DNA of 13,554 nucleotides from Bacillota bacterium (GCA_023411645.1 JAEYON010000073.1:1-13554), one strand, 5' to 3'. Shown: positions 1-8,102, counted from the first letter of the stretch. Notes: generated by a model from the letters alone, not told the origin. Numbers and translations: made by a program.

Positions 1-144
1 AAAAATCGCAGCAACAGGCAACACCTTGTTCCCATTCTTTTCAATCAAGCTGTTAACATGCTCCCTGATGCTTGTTGCAGTCAAGTCCAACACTGCTTCT
101 TCAGCAAATGATTTATAGTTCTTAAACCTGAATTGTAATAGCAT
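1..144 (-). CDS. AAA-type ATP-binding protein, N-terminal fragment (cut by window edge)
   Basis: Reading leftwards from an ATG at 144, 48 codons stay open to the window edge. The protein begins MLLQFRFKNYKSFAEEAVLD and continues through a VLPVAAIF stretch. This is the usual N-terminus of AAA_15/AAA_21 (OLD- or SMC-like) ATPases, in which a short beta-strand start ('FRFKNYKSF') precedes the Walker A loop. The Walker A would fall just beyond the left edge. Such proteins are often accessory, including phage-defence ATPases, but the partner genes lie outside the window, so no specific role is assigned. A GGGGTG stretch a few bases upstream of the ATG may serve as ribosome binding site, and a good promoter lies 30-60 bases upstream. 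The family call rests on the N-terminal pattern only. Confidence 0.7.
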   Translation of the reverse strand, partial: MLLQFRFKNYKSFAEEAVLDLTATSIREHVNSLIEKNGNKVLPVAAIF

Positions 145-175
145 GGTACACCCCGCTAAGTCTTTGTTAACTATC

Positions 176-203
176 ATTATATCACCTTCATCAATTTTGT
201 AAA
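176..203 (-). promoter_or_regulatory. Sigma-A-type promoter of the AAA ATPase gene
   Basis: On the minus strand, a TTTACA -35 box (198-203) and a perfect TATAAT -10 box (176-181) are separated by 16 bases. Transcription would start near 169, giving a leader of about 25 nt before the ATG at 144. Confidence 0.65.
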
Positions 204-206
204 CAT

Positions 207-227
207 TTTCGAGAATATTTCTCGAAA
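207..227. promoter_or_regulatory. Palindromic operator-like site
   Basis: A perfect inverted repeat, TTTCGAGAA-TAT-TTCTCGAAA (9-bp arms, 3-bp spacer), sits 3 bp upstream of the -35 box of the minus-strand promoter at 176-203. Symmetry, length and position suit a dimeric regulator binding next to RNA polymerase. The binding protein is unknown. Confidence 0.5.
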
Positions 228-336
228 TTACGACTACTATAAATATTATTGACATATATATCTGTACCTTATTCAAACAATAAGCACTTATACTAAAATT
301 AGATAGCTTGACAGGAAGACTGGTCGAGTATACAGC

Positions 337-503
337 GGCAGTTCCATTTGTGGATATAGATTTCGCTAAAGCGAAATGTTACATTAATGTAGCATTTCTG
401 CGAAGCAGAAATTCATTGCTGTGTTTCCTGCTTCAAAGCCCTTCTACATAGTACTGTAGTTAGGAGGGTGTGACTGAACACAACCAGAATAAATGGAACT
501 GCC
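337..503. repeat. Non-coding element with 13-bp terminal inverted repeats and internal hairpins (MITE-like)
   Basis: The ends are perfect inverted repeats, GGCAGTTCCATTT (337-349) and AAATGGAACTGCC (491-503). The inside has no convincing ORF and several further symmetries: an ATTTCGCT/AGCGAAAT hairpin (360-377), the palindrome TACATTAATGTA (380-391), an ATTTCTGC-GAA-GCAGAAAT hairpin (394-412), and a CTACA/TGTAG stem inside CCC/GGG near 440-468. AGC lies immediately outside both ends and could be a 3-bp target duplication, though three bases can match by chance. A small non-autonomous transposable element or a structured RNA gene would both fit. It lies just 3' of the Ca2+-ATPase gene. I do not recognise the family. 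Confidence 0.5.
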
Positions 504-532
504 AGCACCTGAACGTTTACTAATCTTTTTTT

Positions 533-3181
533 CTATCGCTCTTCACGCCCCCTCGGGAAGAAGCTGGCGAGCATAGGCACAAGGCATGTTAGCCCACCAG
601 TGACGAGCCACTCGTTCAGTCCAAGCGGTACTGTTTTAAAAATATTCTGTAAAGAAGGAATATAGACCACGCCAAGCGTCATCGACAGTGAGCAAAGCAC
701 GGCTAGTACTAGATACATATTGTTAAAGATGGGTATTCGGAAGATACTCATCCGTTCAGATTTACACTCAAACACATGAATCAGCTGAGTGAGAACCAGC
801 GTGACAAAAGCCCCTGTCCGTGCCATTCCAATATCGGCGGTATAATAAATCATGGTAATGTACACTGTCAATGTCGTCAGACCGATTAGAATACCTCTGG
901 AAAGTATAATATTGGCAAGGCCATGTGAAAAGATGCTTTCGTCAGCTTTTCTGGGCATTCTCTTCATTACATCCTTTTCGGGCGGATCAAAGCCTAGCGC
1001 TACCGCTGGCAAGCCATCCGTCACCAGATTGATCCAAAGTATCTGTATGGGAAGCAGAGGGACGGGCAAACCGGCGATCATTCCCAGAAACATCGTCAGC
1101 ACTTCTCCAATATTACATGCCAGCATATACCTGATAAACTTGCGGATATTGTTGTAGATGACCCTTCCCTCTTCTATGGCTGCTATGATTGTCGCGAAAT
1201 TATCATCAAGCAGCGTCATAGCGGAGGCCTCCTTCGTCACATCCGTTCCTGTCATCCCCATTGCGACGCCAATATCCGCTTCTTTCACAGCCGGTGCGTC
1301 ATTGACCCCGTCACCGGTCATTGCTACAATATTGCCATTCCTTTTTAATGCTCTTACAATCCTCAGCTTATGCTTGGGTGAAACCCTCGCATATACGCTG
1401 ACATTGTCAACAACTCTCTCAAGGCCTTTGTCATCTAGTTCATCCAATTCTGCTCCTGTAAAAACCTTTTCATCGTCTGAGTAAATACTCAATTCCCTTG
1501 CAATGGCGACCGCCGTCAGCTTATGATCTCCTGTAATAATGATCGGTTTAATGCCTGCCAGCCTGCATTTGATAACAGCTTCAGCCGCTTCCGGCCTCGG
1601 CGGATCCAGCATTCCGATCAATCCAATAAAGGTAAGGCCAGACTCCAGTTCATCTCTGCTGTACGGCAGAGAATCAAGTCGCTTATATGCGACCGCAATC
1701 ACCCTCAGTGCATCAAGGGCCATTGTATCATTGACTTTCAAAATCTTTCGTTCCAGCTCGCGGGTCAGATGGGTAACACCTTTTGCCTGTCGGATGCTGC
1801 TGCATTTTTTTAGAAGCATATCCGGTGCGCCTTTTGTAAAAACGAGAGTTTCATCATTTTTATTACTGCACACAACGGACATACATTTTCTTTCAGAGTC
1901 AAAGGGAATCTCATCGATCCTGTAATACAAGGAAGCAAGCGTCTCCGGAGTCAGTCCGGCTCTTGCTGAAGCCACCATTAATGCGCCTTCTGTCGGATCC
2001 CCCGTAAAATTCCACTTCATTTTGTCCTGTTTTTGTCTCTCACTTACAAGGCCCGCATTGTTGCATACTGCAGCGATCTCAAGGGCAAGCCTCACTACCT
2101 GATCCTTTAATGGATCGACAGACCTGCCTCCCGAAAAAAAGATCTGATCGCTTCCATTCCTATCCTTTAATTCGACCACGTGGTCACCTGCAAAGATCTT
2201 TCTTACTGTCATTTTATTCTGTGTCAACGTTCCTGTTTTGTCAGAACATACTACTCCGGCACATCCCAATGTTTCCACAGCAGGAAGCCTTCTTATTAGT
2301 GCGTTTCTCTTCAGCATCCTCTGGACGCCAAGTGCCAGTGAAATGGTAACCAGCGCAGGTAATCCTTCAGGCACAGCCGCGACAGCAAGACTGATACCTG
2401 AAAGAAGCATGGAAAACGCATTCTCACCCCTCATGATCCCTGCCGCAGACACGATAGCGCAAATGATCAGACACCCGGCTGCAATAATCTTTCCCAGCTT
2501 CGTAAGTCTTTTCTGAAGCGGAGTCTGCTCTTCTTCGATGTTTTGAATCAGATCGGCAATGCTGCCCATCTCAGTATTCATACCGGTAGCTGTAACAAGA
2601 GCCCTGGCCCTTCCTCCTGTTATGCTTGTGCCCATAAACACTCTGTTTTTTTTCTCTCCCGGTCCCTTTTCACTATCCGGTGAAACGGCAAACTTCTCCA
2701 CAGGCACCGATTCTCCCGTTAGAAGAGATTCATCCACCTGAATACTTGAGCTTTCAAGTATAACCGCATCTGCCGGGACCCGATCACCTGTTTCGAGTAT
2801 GATCACATCCCCCGGAACAATCTGTTCCGCAGGAATACTGACGTGTCTGCCGCTTCTTAGTACTTTTGCCGCAGGCGCTGTTAAGCTCTTTAGAGCCTCC
2901 ATGGTTCTTTCCGTTCTAAATTCCTGAATAAATCCCAGCAAGGCATTGAGAATAATAATCGCAATGATTGTGACCGCCTCGGTCATTTCTCCCATAAATG
3001 CAGAAATTGCTGTCGAAACCATTAGTATTATTACCATAATATCTTTAAATTGGCTAAGCAGGAGTTTTATCAGAGATACTTTCTTTTTTTCGGAAAGCAG
3101 GTTTGGACCATGCTCAATCAGCTTCTTTTTTGCTTCTCTATCACTTAGCCCAATACCCGTAGATGTATACTGTCTGTTCAA
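533..3181 (-). CDS. P-type Ca2+-transporting ATPase (type II, SERCA/PMCA-like)
   Basis: This 882-residue protein has every hallmark of a type II P-type cation pump that exports Ca2+ from the cytoplasm using ATP. The order is a cation-ATPase N-terminal segment (about 1-45), TM1-2 (about 48-88), an actuator domain with TGES (155-158), TM3-4 with VPEGLP (270-275), the phosphorylation motif DKTGT (Asp314), KGAPD (450-454) in the nucleotide-binding domain, TGD (550-552) and TGDGVND (622-628) hinge motifs, and six C-terminal TM helices. Likely Ca2+ ligands are visible: Glu272 in TM4, Asn690 and Glu693 in TM5 (NIGEV), and Asn718 and Asp722 in TM6 (NLVTDG). The start is TTG at 3181, preceded by AAAGGGGTG with an 8-nt gap. 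An inverted repeat wraps around this initiation region. Length and motifs are complete. Ca2+ is favoured over Na+/K+ by the TM4-TM6 residues, but ion specificity is inferred. Confidence 0.95.
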   Translation of the reverse strand: MNRQYTSTGIGLSDREAKKKLIEHGPNLLSEKKKVSLIKLLLSQFKDIMVIILMVSTAISAFMGEMTEAVTIIAIIILNALLGFIQEFRTERTMEALKSLTAPAAKVLRSGRHVSIPAEQIVPGDVIILETGDRVPADAVILESSSIQVDESLLTGESVPVEKFAVSPDSEKGPGEKKNRVFMGTSITGGRARALVTATGMNTEMGSIADLIQNIEEEQTPLQKRLTKLGKIIAAGCLIICAIVSAAGIMRGENAFSMLLSGISLAVAAVPEGLPALVTISLALGVQRMLKRNALIRRLPAVETLGCAGVVCSDKTGTLTQNKMTVRKIFAGDHVVELKDRNGSDQIFFSGGRSVDPLKDQVVRLALEIAAVCNNAGLVSERQKQDKMKWNFTGDPTEGALMVASARAGLTPETLASLYYRIDEIPFDSERKCMSVVCSNKNDETLVFTKGAPDMLLKKCSSIRQAKGVTHLTRELERKILKVNDTMALDALRVIAVAYKRLDSLPYSRDELESGLTFIGLIGMLDPPRPEAAEAVIKCRLAGIKPIIITGDHKLTAVAIARELSIYSDDEKVFTGAELDELDDKGLERVVDNVSVYARVSPKHKLRIVRALKRNGNIVAMTGDGVNDAPAVKEADIGVAMGMTGTDVTKEASAMTLLDDNFATIIAAIEEGRVIYNNIRKFIRYMLACNIGEVLTMFLGMIAGLPVPLLPIQILWINLVTDGLPAVALGFDPPEKDVMKRMPRKADESIFSHGLANIILSRGILIGLTTLTVYITMIYYTADIGMARTGAFVTLVLTQLIHVFECKSERMSIFRIPIFNNMYLVLAVLCSLSMTLGVVYIPSLQNIFKTVPLGLNEWLVTGGLTCLVPMLASFFPRGREER

Positions 3182-3220
3182 AATAGGACACCCCTTTATC
3201 GTAGGTTTATGTCCTATTTT
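3180..3220 (-). promoter_or_regulatory. Hairpin enclosing the Ca2+-ATPase ribosome binding site
   Basis: Perfect 11-bp inverted repeats, AAAATAGGACA (3180-3190) and TGTCCTATTTT (3210-3220), flank a 19-nt loop. In the mRNA the loop carries AAAGGGG, the core of the Shine-Dalgarno sequence, and the 3' arm includes the first two bases of the TTG start codon. Folding would limit initiation, so this is a candidate translational control element. It could also be a protein-binding operator. Confidence 0.5.
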
Positions 3221-3225
3221 TATTC

Positions 3226-3253
3226 AAAAGCGGTATGGTTTAGACCATACCGC
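3226..3253 (-). terminator. Rho-independent terminator after the MgtC-family gene
   Basis: A perfect 10-bp stem, GCGGTATGGT/ACCATACCGC, with a 4-nt loop is followed on the minus strand by TTTT (3226-3229). It lies 75 nt beyond the MgtC stop and about 45 nt before the Ca2+-ATPase start. I see no clear promoter between it and the ATPase, so the pump may depend on read-through. Confidence 0.7.
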
Positions 3254-3327
3254 AATCGCTATTACTTTGGCTTTCTTATTAATGCGCATTCCGATTAATA
3301 CATTTATTTACTATTTCCCGAAACATC

Positions 3328-3990
3328 TTATTCCTCATACACCTTTTTTACACCCTCAATAGTCTGAATGTCCGCGAGGGTCTGCATATCGATCATACTG
3401 CCCGGCATCTTCACAAGCAGCTTTATTCTCGTTTCGTTTTCCTTGCTTTTATATAGCTGAATATTCTTAATTTCTATTTTATATTGCTCCAGAATGCCGC
3501 TGACAGCGCCGACCAGGCCGGACGCATTATCGGACTCCACGATAAAGGTTCTATACCTGTTTCTCCTTGAAAAAAGTTTTTCTGCCTTCTTCAGCGTAAT
3601 CAATGTGAGGAAGATAAATACAGTGGCAGCAACAGCTCCGGTGTAAAAACCCGCGCCTGCGGCAATACCAACGCAGGAAACAGCCCAGAGGCTTGCGGCC
3701 GTCGTAAGTCCTCGGACATTGAACCCGTCGCGTATAATCGTGCCTGCGCCAAGAAAACCAACCCCGCTGACAACCTGAGCGCCAAGCCTTGTCGGATCAA
3801 TACCTGCCAACCCTGTATACTTTCTAAAAATAAATTCTGAAGTCACCATGACAAGGGCGGCTCCGGTACACACCAAAATATGTGTTCTGAAGCCGGCCGG
3901 CCGGCTCGTATGCTCCCTCTCATAACCGATTGCTCCGCCAAGTCCGACAGATAACAATAGTCGGAGCACCATCTCAACAGCGAAAGGCAT
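3328..3990 (-). CDS. MgtC/SapB family membrane protein
   Basis: This 220-residue protein starts at an ATG preceded by GAGGTG. The N-terminal half is a typical MgtC/SapB membrane domain: GGAIGYERE (18-26), PAGFRTH (31-37) and GVGFLGAGTIIRDG (76-89), followed by VRGLTTAASLW (92-102), with about four hydrophobic helices between residues 4 and 133. The C-terminal part (about 145-220) is a soluble ACT-like regulatory domain typical of the longer family members. In pathogens MgtC supports growth in low Mg2+ and inhibits the F-type ATP synthase, but many family members are uncharacterised. Its position 27 nt after the DUF6106-like gene and upstream of a Ca2+ pump fits a cation-homeostasis operon. 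The family call is firm; the physiological role is inferred from context. Confidence 0.9.
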   Translation of the reverse strand: MPFAVEMVLRLLLSVGLGGAIGYEREHTSRPAGFRTHILVCTGAALVMVTSEFIFRKYTGLAGIDPTRLGAQVVSGVGFLGAGTIIRDGFNVRGLTTAASLWAVSCVGIAAGAGFYTGAVAATVFIFLTLITLKKAEKLFSRRNRYRTFIVESDNASGLVGAVSGILEQYKIEIKNIQLYKSKENETRIKLLVKMPGSMIDMQTLADIQTIEGVKKVYEE

Positions 3991-4017
3991 ATTTTCACCT
4001 CATTATTATTCAGACTG

Positions 4018-4530
4018 TCAGTTCTGGAGAACCTTTCTCGGGATATAAATCTTAAAGTTCTTCAGCATTCTCTCGTCAGGCTCAAAGATAACAATGGTCT
4101 TCTCCCCTTTATAATTAAGCGAAACAAACCAAGCATCCGCTGAATCGATAGAGCTTGAAGCGTCAATCCTTTTTTTGATCTCCTGTGCAGACCGGTTGTA
4201 ACTGTCGCTTTTTACAGGTGCAACAACATCAAACTCCTTGCAGTTTGCGCTGAAGATCCTCTTTCTTTTCCGTCTTGAAACAATTTTATCGATATCAAGA
4301 TCTCCATTCGTGACTATATATTCATATTCAACATTTCTTGCAGAAAGAAGTCTATATCCAAGATATGCAATACCTGCAGCTATTATAAGGCTGATACCGA
4401 GCTCTTGAAGCACCTGTACCAACAGGGCGATCATGATCAGCAGCGTCGAGGCCAGCAATATTCCTGCGGTAATTAGATGATCAGCAATTGATTTCTTTTT
4501 TGTCACGAGTTTTTCCATAAAAGTATCCAT
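4018..4530 (-). CDS. Two-helix membrane protein, DUF6106-like
   Basis: This 170-residue protein has a short charged N-terminus (MDTFMEKLVTKKK), two hydrophobic helices (about 19-41 and 44-62), and a soluble C-terminal domain with a basic stretch (SRRKRKR, 85-91), presumably on the cytoplasmic side. The 'EYEYIVTNGDLDIDKI' stretch followed by basic residues resembles a clostridial family I recall as DUF6106, which has no assigned function. A strong AGGAGGA ribosome binding site precedes the ATG at 4530. It is 27 nt upstream of the MgtC-family gene, so the two are probably cotranscribed. The family label comes from memory of the pattern; a PH-like or other membrane-sensor fold is possible. Confidence 0.6.
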   Translation of the reverse strand: MDTFMEKLVTKKKSIADHLITAGILLASTLLIMIALLVQVLQELGISLIIAAGIAYLGYRLLSARNVEYEYIVTNGDLDIDKIVSRRKRKRIFSANCKEFDVVAPVKSDSYNRSAQEIKKRIDASSSIDSADAWFVSLNYKGEKTIVIFEPDERMLKNFKIYIPRKVLQN

Positions 4531-4583
4531 TAATAAATCCTCCTAATATTTAAACCACAAATAGTAAATCCCTTGTAAGAAAG

Positions 4584-4612
4584 ATTTTACCACAACCGCA
4601 AATGATAAACAA
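4584..4612 (-). promoter_or_regulatory. Promoter for the DUF6106-like/MgtC/Ca2+-ATPase group
   Basis: On the minus strand, TTGTTT (4607-4612) and TAAAAT (4584-4589) are separated by exactly 17 bases, about 50 bases upstream of the ATG at 4530. Confidence 0.5.
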
Positions 4613-4625
4613 TAACTCCGGAAGT

Positions 4626-5519
4626 CTATTCAGCACTTCCTTTGACATCAATCACAACTACTTCGGGCGGATTGAATATACGCGGTACAGGAAGAGGATT
4701 GGAAGCGCCGCGGCTCACTATATGCGTTAAAGCGCTGTGTTTGTACAATCCACCGGCATACTTGGGAAACCATCCCTGATCCGGCGCATACAGCCCGTTC
4801 AGAATCAATGGGATGCGTATTTGTCCGCCATGTGAATGGCCGGAAACCACGAGATCAAAATCATATTTTTTATACTCATCAATCAGCTCTGGGCGATGGG
4901 ACAGAAGAATTTTAAACCCTGATTCATTCTGCAACGACTGGAATGCACTCTCCATTTGGTCCGCCCATTCCCGCGACGAATGTTCAAACAGCTCCAAGTC
5001 CGGGTCGTCGATACCTGCAAAAGTAATTACTGTACCGCCGGCAATCCTCTGCTCGTATTCACCCTCAAGAACCTTTACTCCATAGCTGCGGATAACTTCT
5101 TTCATGGACTCGACATCAGACGACCAAAACTCGTGGTTTCCGGTAACATAATAAGCGGGTGCAATTCCTCTGATCCCTTCCAGCAGTAATTGCACGCCTC
5201 TGAACGGTATCTTGTCATCTGCTATATCGCCGACAAGTAAAAGTACATCCGGCTGCTGCTCTTTAATCAAAGATACAAGCTCGCTCTGATTTTCTCCATA
5301 AACCTGGCTGTGCAGATCTGTTATTAATACTATTCTGAAGGACTCCCCCAAAGCCATTTTATCTGTTTTAACAGTGTATCTGCGTACTGTCAGGCCACTA
5401 TAAAAAGCGGCAACGACAAATAATATCATAAGGCAGATACTGATGATTGCTATGATTGTCTTTTTTCTCACCCGAAATAATTCCCATATTTTGTTCGCCG
5501 CTTCTGTTCCTGTATTCAA
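4626..5519 (-). CDS. Membrane-anchored metallophosphoesterase (YkuE/YaeI-like)
   Basis: This 297-residue protein has one N-terminal transmembrane anchor (about 20-42) and then a calcineurin-like phosphoesterase domain on the outer face of the membrane. All metal-binding motifs are visible: D68-L-H70, GD (97-98), GNHE (127-130), SH (207-208) and GHSHGGQ (227-233). The DLH and GHSHGGQ pattern matches the YkuE/YaeI/LpxG-like branch, in which B. subtilis YkuE is a secreted phosphodiesterase; the substrate here is unknown. The TTG start at 5519 is the most upstream possible, because an in-frame TAA lies two codons before it. The only GGGG-type ribosome binding site is 14 nt away, so initiation may be weak or coupled to the Cys-rich gene 70 nt upstream. 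The start is therefore less certain than the domain. Confidence 0.88.
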   Translation of the reverse strand: MNTGTEAANKIWELFRVRKKTIIAIISICLMILFVVAAFYSGLTVRRYTVKTDKMALGESFRIVLITDLHSQVYGENQSELVSLIKEQQPDVLLLVGDIADDKIPFRGVQLLLEGIRGIAPAYYVTGNHEFWSSDVESMKEVIRSYGVKVLEGEYEQRIAGGTVITFAGIDDPDLELFEHSSREWADQMESAFQSLQNESGFKILLSHRPELIDEYKKYDFDLVVSGHSHGGQIRIPLILNGLYAPDQGWFPKYAGGLYKHSALTHIVSRGASNPLPVPRIFNPPEVVVIDVKGSAE

Positions 5520-5589
5520 TGTTTATATGATGTCCCCGTTTTTCTGCCGGCATCAGGCTTATGTCCTGCCGCTGTTATCATTACTCTCC

Positions 5590-5748
5590 CTAACTGCTCC
5601 TGCCAACGTTTTTATCTGTTATGCGTTTACAGTACGGCACCGTATAACGTTTATTAGTTTTGTGGTAATCAATACATTCAATGCATTTCCCATATCTTTC
5701 ACATTTCTTTTTCTTGCAGTTGCAGCCTTCCAACCCATTTTCAGCCAT
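5590..5748 (-). CDS. 52-residue Cys-rich mini-protein (putative zinc-binding)
   Basis: An ATG at 5748, with AGGAGTGG ideally placed upstream, opens a 52-codon frame ending in TAG at 5590-5592. The protein has six cysteines in the order C9-x-C11, C16, C22-x2-C25 and C40, plus His29, in the context 'KCIECIDYHK ... VPYC'. This arrangement looks like the small clostridial Cys-rich proteins related to DUF6485, thought to bind zinc or another metal. It carries many lysines and has no signal peptide or membrane segment, so it should be cytosolic. It sits 70 nt before the metallophosphoesterase and 51 nt after HelD, so it may be cotranscribed with either. The ribosome binding site and Cys spacing make it a convincing gene despite its size; its function is unknown. 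Confidence 0.75.
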   Translation of the reverse strand: MAENGLEGCNCKKKKCERYGKCIECIDYHKTNKRYTVPYCKRITDKNVGRSS

Positions 5749-5799
5749 TAAATCCACTCCTGTCAATATATTATCACAAACAATGTTTCAAGACCACTT

Positions 5800-8067
5800 T
5801 TAACAGCTTTTGCTCCGGTCACGGATCAGATTGGATAATTTATCACAATAATATAAATGCAGCTCATGTAATGCTCTGGTACAAACAGTATATAGCAGCC
5901 TCCTATCAACATCTCCAGAATAAACCCATTCGTCGGCCGTACAAACAATTACTGCGTCAAACTCAAGACCCTTTGCAAGATATGACGGGATCGTGACAAT
6001 GCCTTCTTTATATACTTCTTTTTGGTTTGTTATCAAACTAATATCCGAATATGGCTGGATTGATTGATATAGTCTTTCACATTCGCTTGCCGTTTTACAT
6101 ATTACTGAAATCAGTTTATGGCCGTTGTTTTTTAGCTGTTTGATATCTTCAGCAATTTCTCTATAAAGATTCTCCCTGTCATACCTGATGATTTCAGGTT
6201 TATTTCCATGCCTCCCGAGTTGTTGAGCGCTAGTCCGGCATTGAAGAATTTCATTACAGAATTCAGAAATCTCCAACGTAGACCGGTAACTCTTGGTTAG
6301 TGTTATATATGCAGTATCCTTTGAACCAAAGATATTTGCTGTAATATCAAAGCTGCCAATGTTCATATAGGCATTTACAGTTTGATTCATATCTCCGAGA
6401 ATCGTTATATTACAGTGTTCAAAGGTTCTTCTCAGGACTTCGTACTGAACGGAAGTATAGTCCTGTGCCTCATCTATGATAACATGCTTAATTGCTTTTG
6501 CATTATATGCACCACCAAGTCCAGTAATTAGTAATAGAATAGGCGCCAAATCCTCATAATCAATGATCCCCTGCTCCAAACGCCGTAAGGTATATTGCCC
6601 TATGTCTTCCAGCTGATCATAATTCATGTTTTCACAAAGCTTTCCGCATTGCTCTTGGCTGACATACAATTTCATGTTTTTAATCAGATCACCATATAAG
6701 CGGTAAATGTCAACCGTTGTCATTTGCTCTATTTCGTTCAGAATTGGTCCAAGCAATGCTTTGGCTTTCTGAGCGGCTATTGAATTTTTCTCTCCTTCGT
6801 TTAGCGAACTATCTGCTGATAAATCATTTTTCGTTATCTCATCAGCAAGCCTCTCTTCATAGGGGGTTATAAGATAAAAGAGCCTTTGTTTCAGCTTTTC
6901 AAGTCGTTTTATATATGGCAGGTAGTTGTAGTCTTCCCTGAAGAGTCTGCTAATTTCTTCTGAGGAAATAATTAGCTTCCCCTCACAAGACAAGCTTTTG
7001 AATACTATGCCGTCCCCACGATCAAGGCGCTTCATGTACTCCTGCAAAATCTTCAGAAATGTATAAGTAGCTTTAAATTTAATGCTATTGAGTCTTATGC
7101 TGTCAGATTTAGCATTAAGGACATATTCCATATGCCCGTTCATTGTTTCTATTCGATATTTAGTATCAATCACACATGTAAAAAAGTCCGCAAATGTGCT
7201 GCTTTCCACATTTTCTTCTCCAAGTTCAGGTAAGACATTTGAGATATAGTCCTCAAAGACATGATTGGGTGAAAAAATTAGAATATTCTCGGATTTTATA
7301 TTCTCCCGGTATTTATACAATAGAAATGCTGCTCTATGAAGGGCGATTGAAGTTTTTCCGCTGCCGGCCGGGCCTTGAACTACAAGGATTTTATTCCGGT
7401 CATCCCTTATGACACAGTTCTGCTCCTTTTGAATACTAGTTACAATGGTTCTCATTCTGTTATCAGTACTTCTACCCAACATCTCCTGAAGCATTTCATC
7501 GTTAATCCTCAGACTGCTGTCAAACATGTACAAAATACGCTCGTTTTCAATTTTGTATTGTCTTTTAAGCAGCATTTGTCCATTTATACGACCCATTGGG
7601 CAGTCATAACCGGAAGGGCCGATTTCATAGTCGTAAAACATGCCTGAAATAGGGGCTCTCCAGTCATACACAAGGATTTCCATACTCCCCTCTTTACGGA
7701 GGTTATACATTCCAATATATATTTTTTCAGCAGCGTCCTCCCCGTCTTCTTTAAAGTCAATCCTGCCGAAGTACGGACTTTTTAGCATTTTCTCCAGACG
7801 GCTGACAACATTTGTGGACATCTTATACTTCCTGGCCTGATTTGAAATATCCACCTGGTACTGCCACAATTGAGCCGGAGCGTCCAGATCACCCAAGTCG
7901 GTAGGCGTGCATTTGACCTCCTCCCACATGGTCTTTTGAATTTCGATTGCTTCCCTTTTATAATTTCCAGCATCTGTTACAGCTTTATTCAATTGTGTTT
8001 TTATCTCAGTGTTTACTTTCTTAAGGTAGGCATTTTCAAAATCTCTTATATTTTTATCCGTAACCAT
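5800..8067 (-). CDS. helD: HelD-type SF1 helicase (RNA polymerase recycling factor)
   Basis: This 755-residue protein is close to B. subtilis HelD in length. The N-terminal region (1-100) is helical and charged, as in the HelD arm that enters the RNA polymerase secondary channel, followed by a YDWRAPI segment (134-140). Superfamily 1 motifs follow: Walker A GPAGSGKT (232-239), Walker B IDEAQD (531-536), GDMNQ (558-562), SYRST (593-597), AKGLEFD (698-704) and YTVCTRAL (726-733). The insert between the ATPase halves (about 300-510) matches the HelD bumper/clamp-opening region. HelD uses ATP to pull stalled polymerase off DNA; actinobacterial homologues (HelR) protect against rifamycins. A strong AGGAGG site 5 nt before the ATG supports the start. 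It is divergent from the AraC-type regulator. HelD is favoured over UvrD/Rep by the N-terminal arm and the YDWRAPI motif. Confidence 0.9.
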   Translation of the reverse strand: MVTDKNIRDFENAYLKKVNTEIKTQLNKAVTDAGNYKREAIEIQKTMWEEVKCTPTDLGDLDAPAQLWQYQVDISNQARKYKMSTNVVSRLEKMLKSPYFGRIDFKEDGEDAAEKIYIGMYNLRKEGSMEILVYDWRAPISGMFYDYEIGPSGYDCPMGRINGQMLLKRQYKIENERILYMFDSSLRINDEMLQEMLGRSTDNRMRTIVTSIQKEQNCVIRDDRNKILVVQGPAGSGKTSIALHRAAFLLYKYRENIKSENILIFSPNHVFEDYISNVLPELGEENVESSTFADFFTCVIDTKYRIETMNGHMEYVLNAKSDSIRLNSIKFKATYTFLKILQEYMKRLDRGDGIVFKSLSCEGKLIISSEEISRLFREDYNYLPYIKRLEKLKQRLFYLITPYEERLADEITKNDLSADSSLNEGEKNSIAAQKAKALLGPILNEIEQMTTVDIYRLYGDLIKNMKLYVSQEQCGKLCENMNYDQLEDIGQYTLRRLEQGIIDYEDLAPILLLITGLGGAYNAKAIKHVIIDEAQDYTSVQYEVLRRTFEHCNITILGDMNQTVNAYMNIGSFDITANIFGSKDTAYITLTKSYRSTLEISEFCNEILQCRTSAQQLGRHGNKPEIIRYDRENLYREIAEDIKQLKNNGHKLISVICKTASECERLYQSIQPYSDISLITNQKEVYKEGIVTIPSYLAKGLEFDAVIVCTADEWVYSGDVDRRLLYTVCTRALHELHLYYCDKLSNLIRDRSKSC

Positions 8068-8102
8068 ATGATCCTCCTACAGGCTTCAAGTGTGACCTAC
8101 CT

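Noticed and set aside
852..3362. Several plus-strand ORFs of 60-138 codons opposite the Ca2+-ATPase
   Set aside because: They mirror the coding frame of a fully motif-complete P-type ATPase, lack ribosome binding sites and show no recognisable domain.
5443..5751. 102-codon plus-strand ORF with hydrophobic stretches
   Set aside because: It lies antisense to the start of the metallophosphoesterase and the Cys-rich gene, which have better family support or a better ribosome binding site; its hydrophobicity follows from the AT-rich complementary strand.
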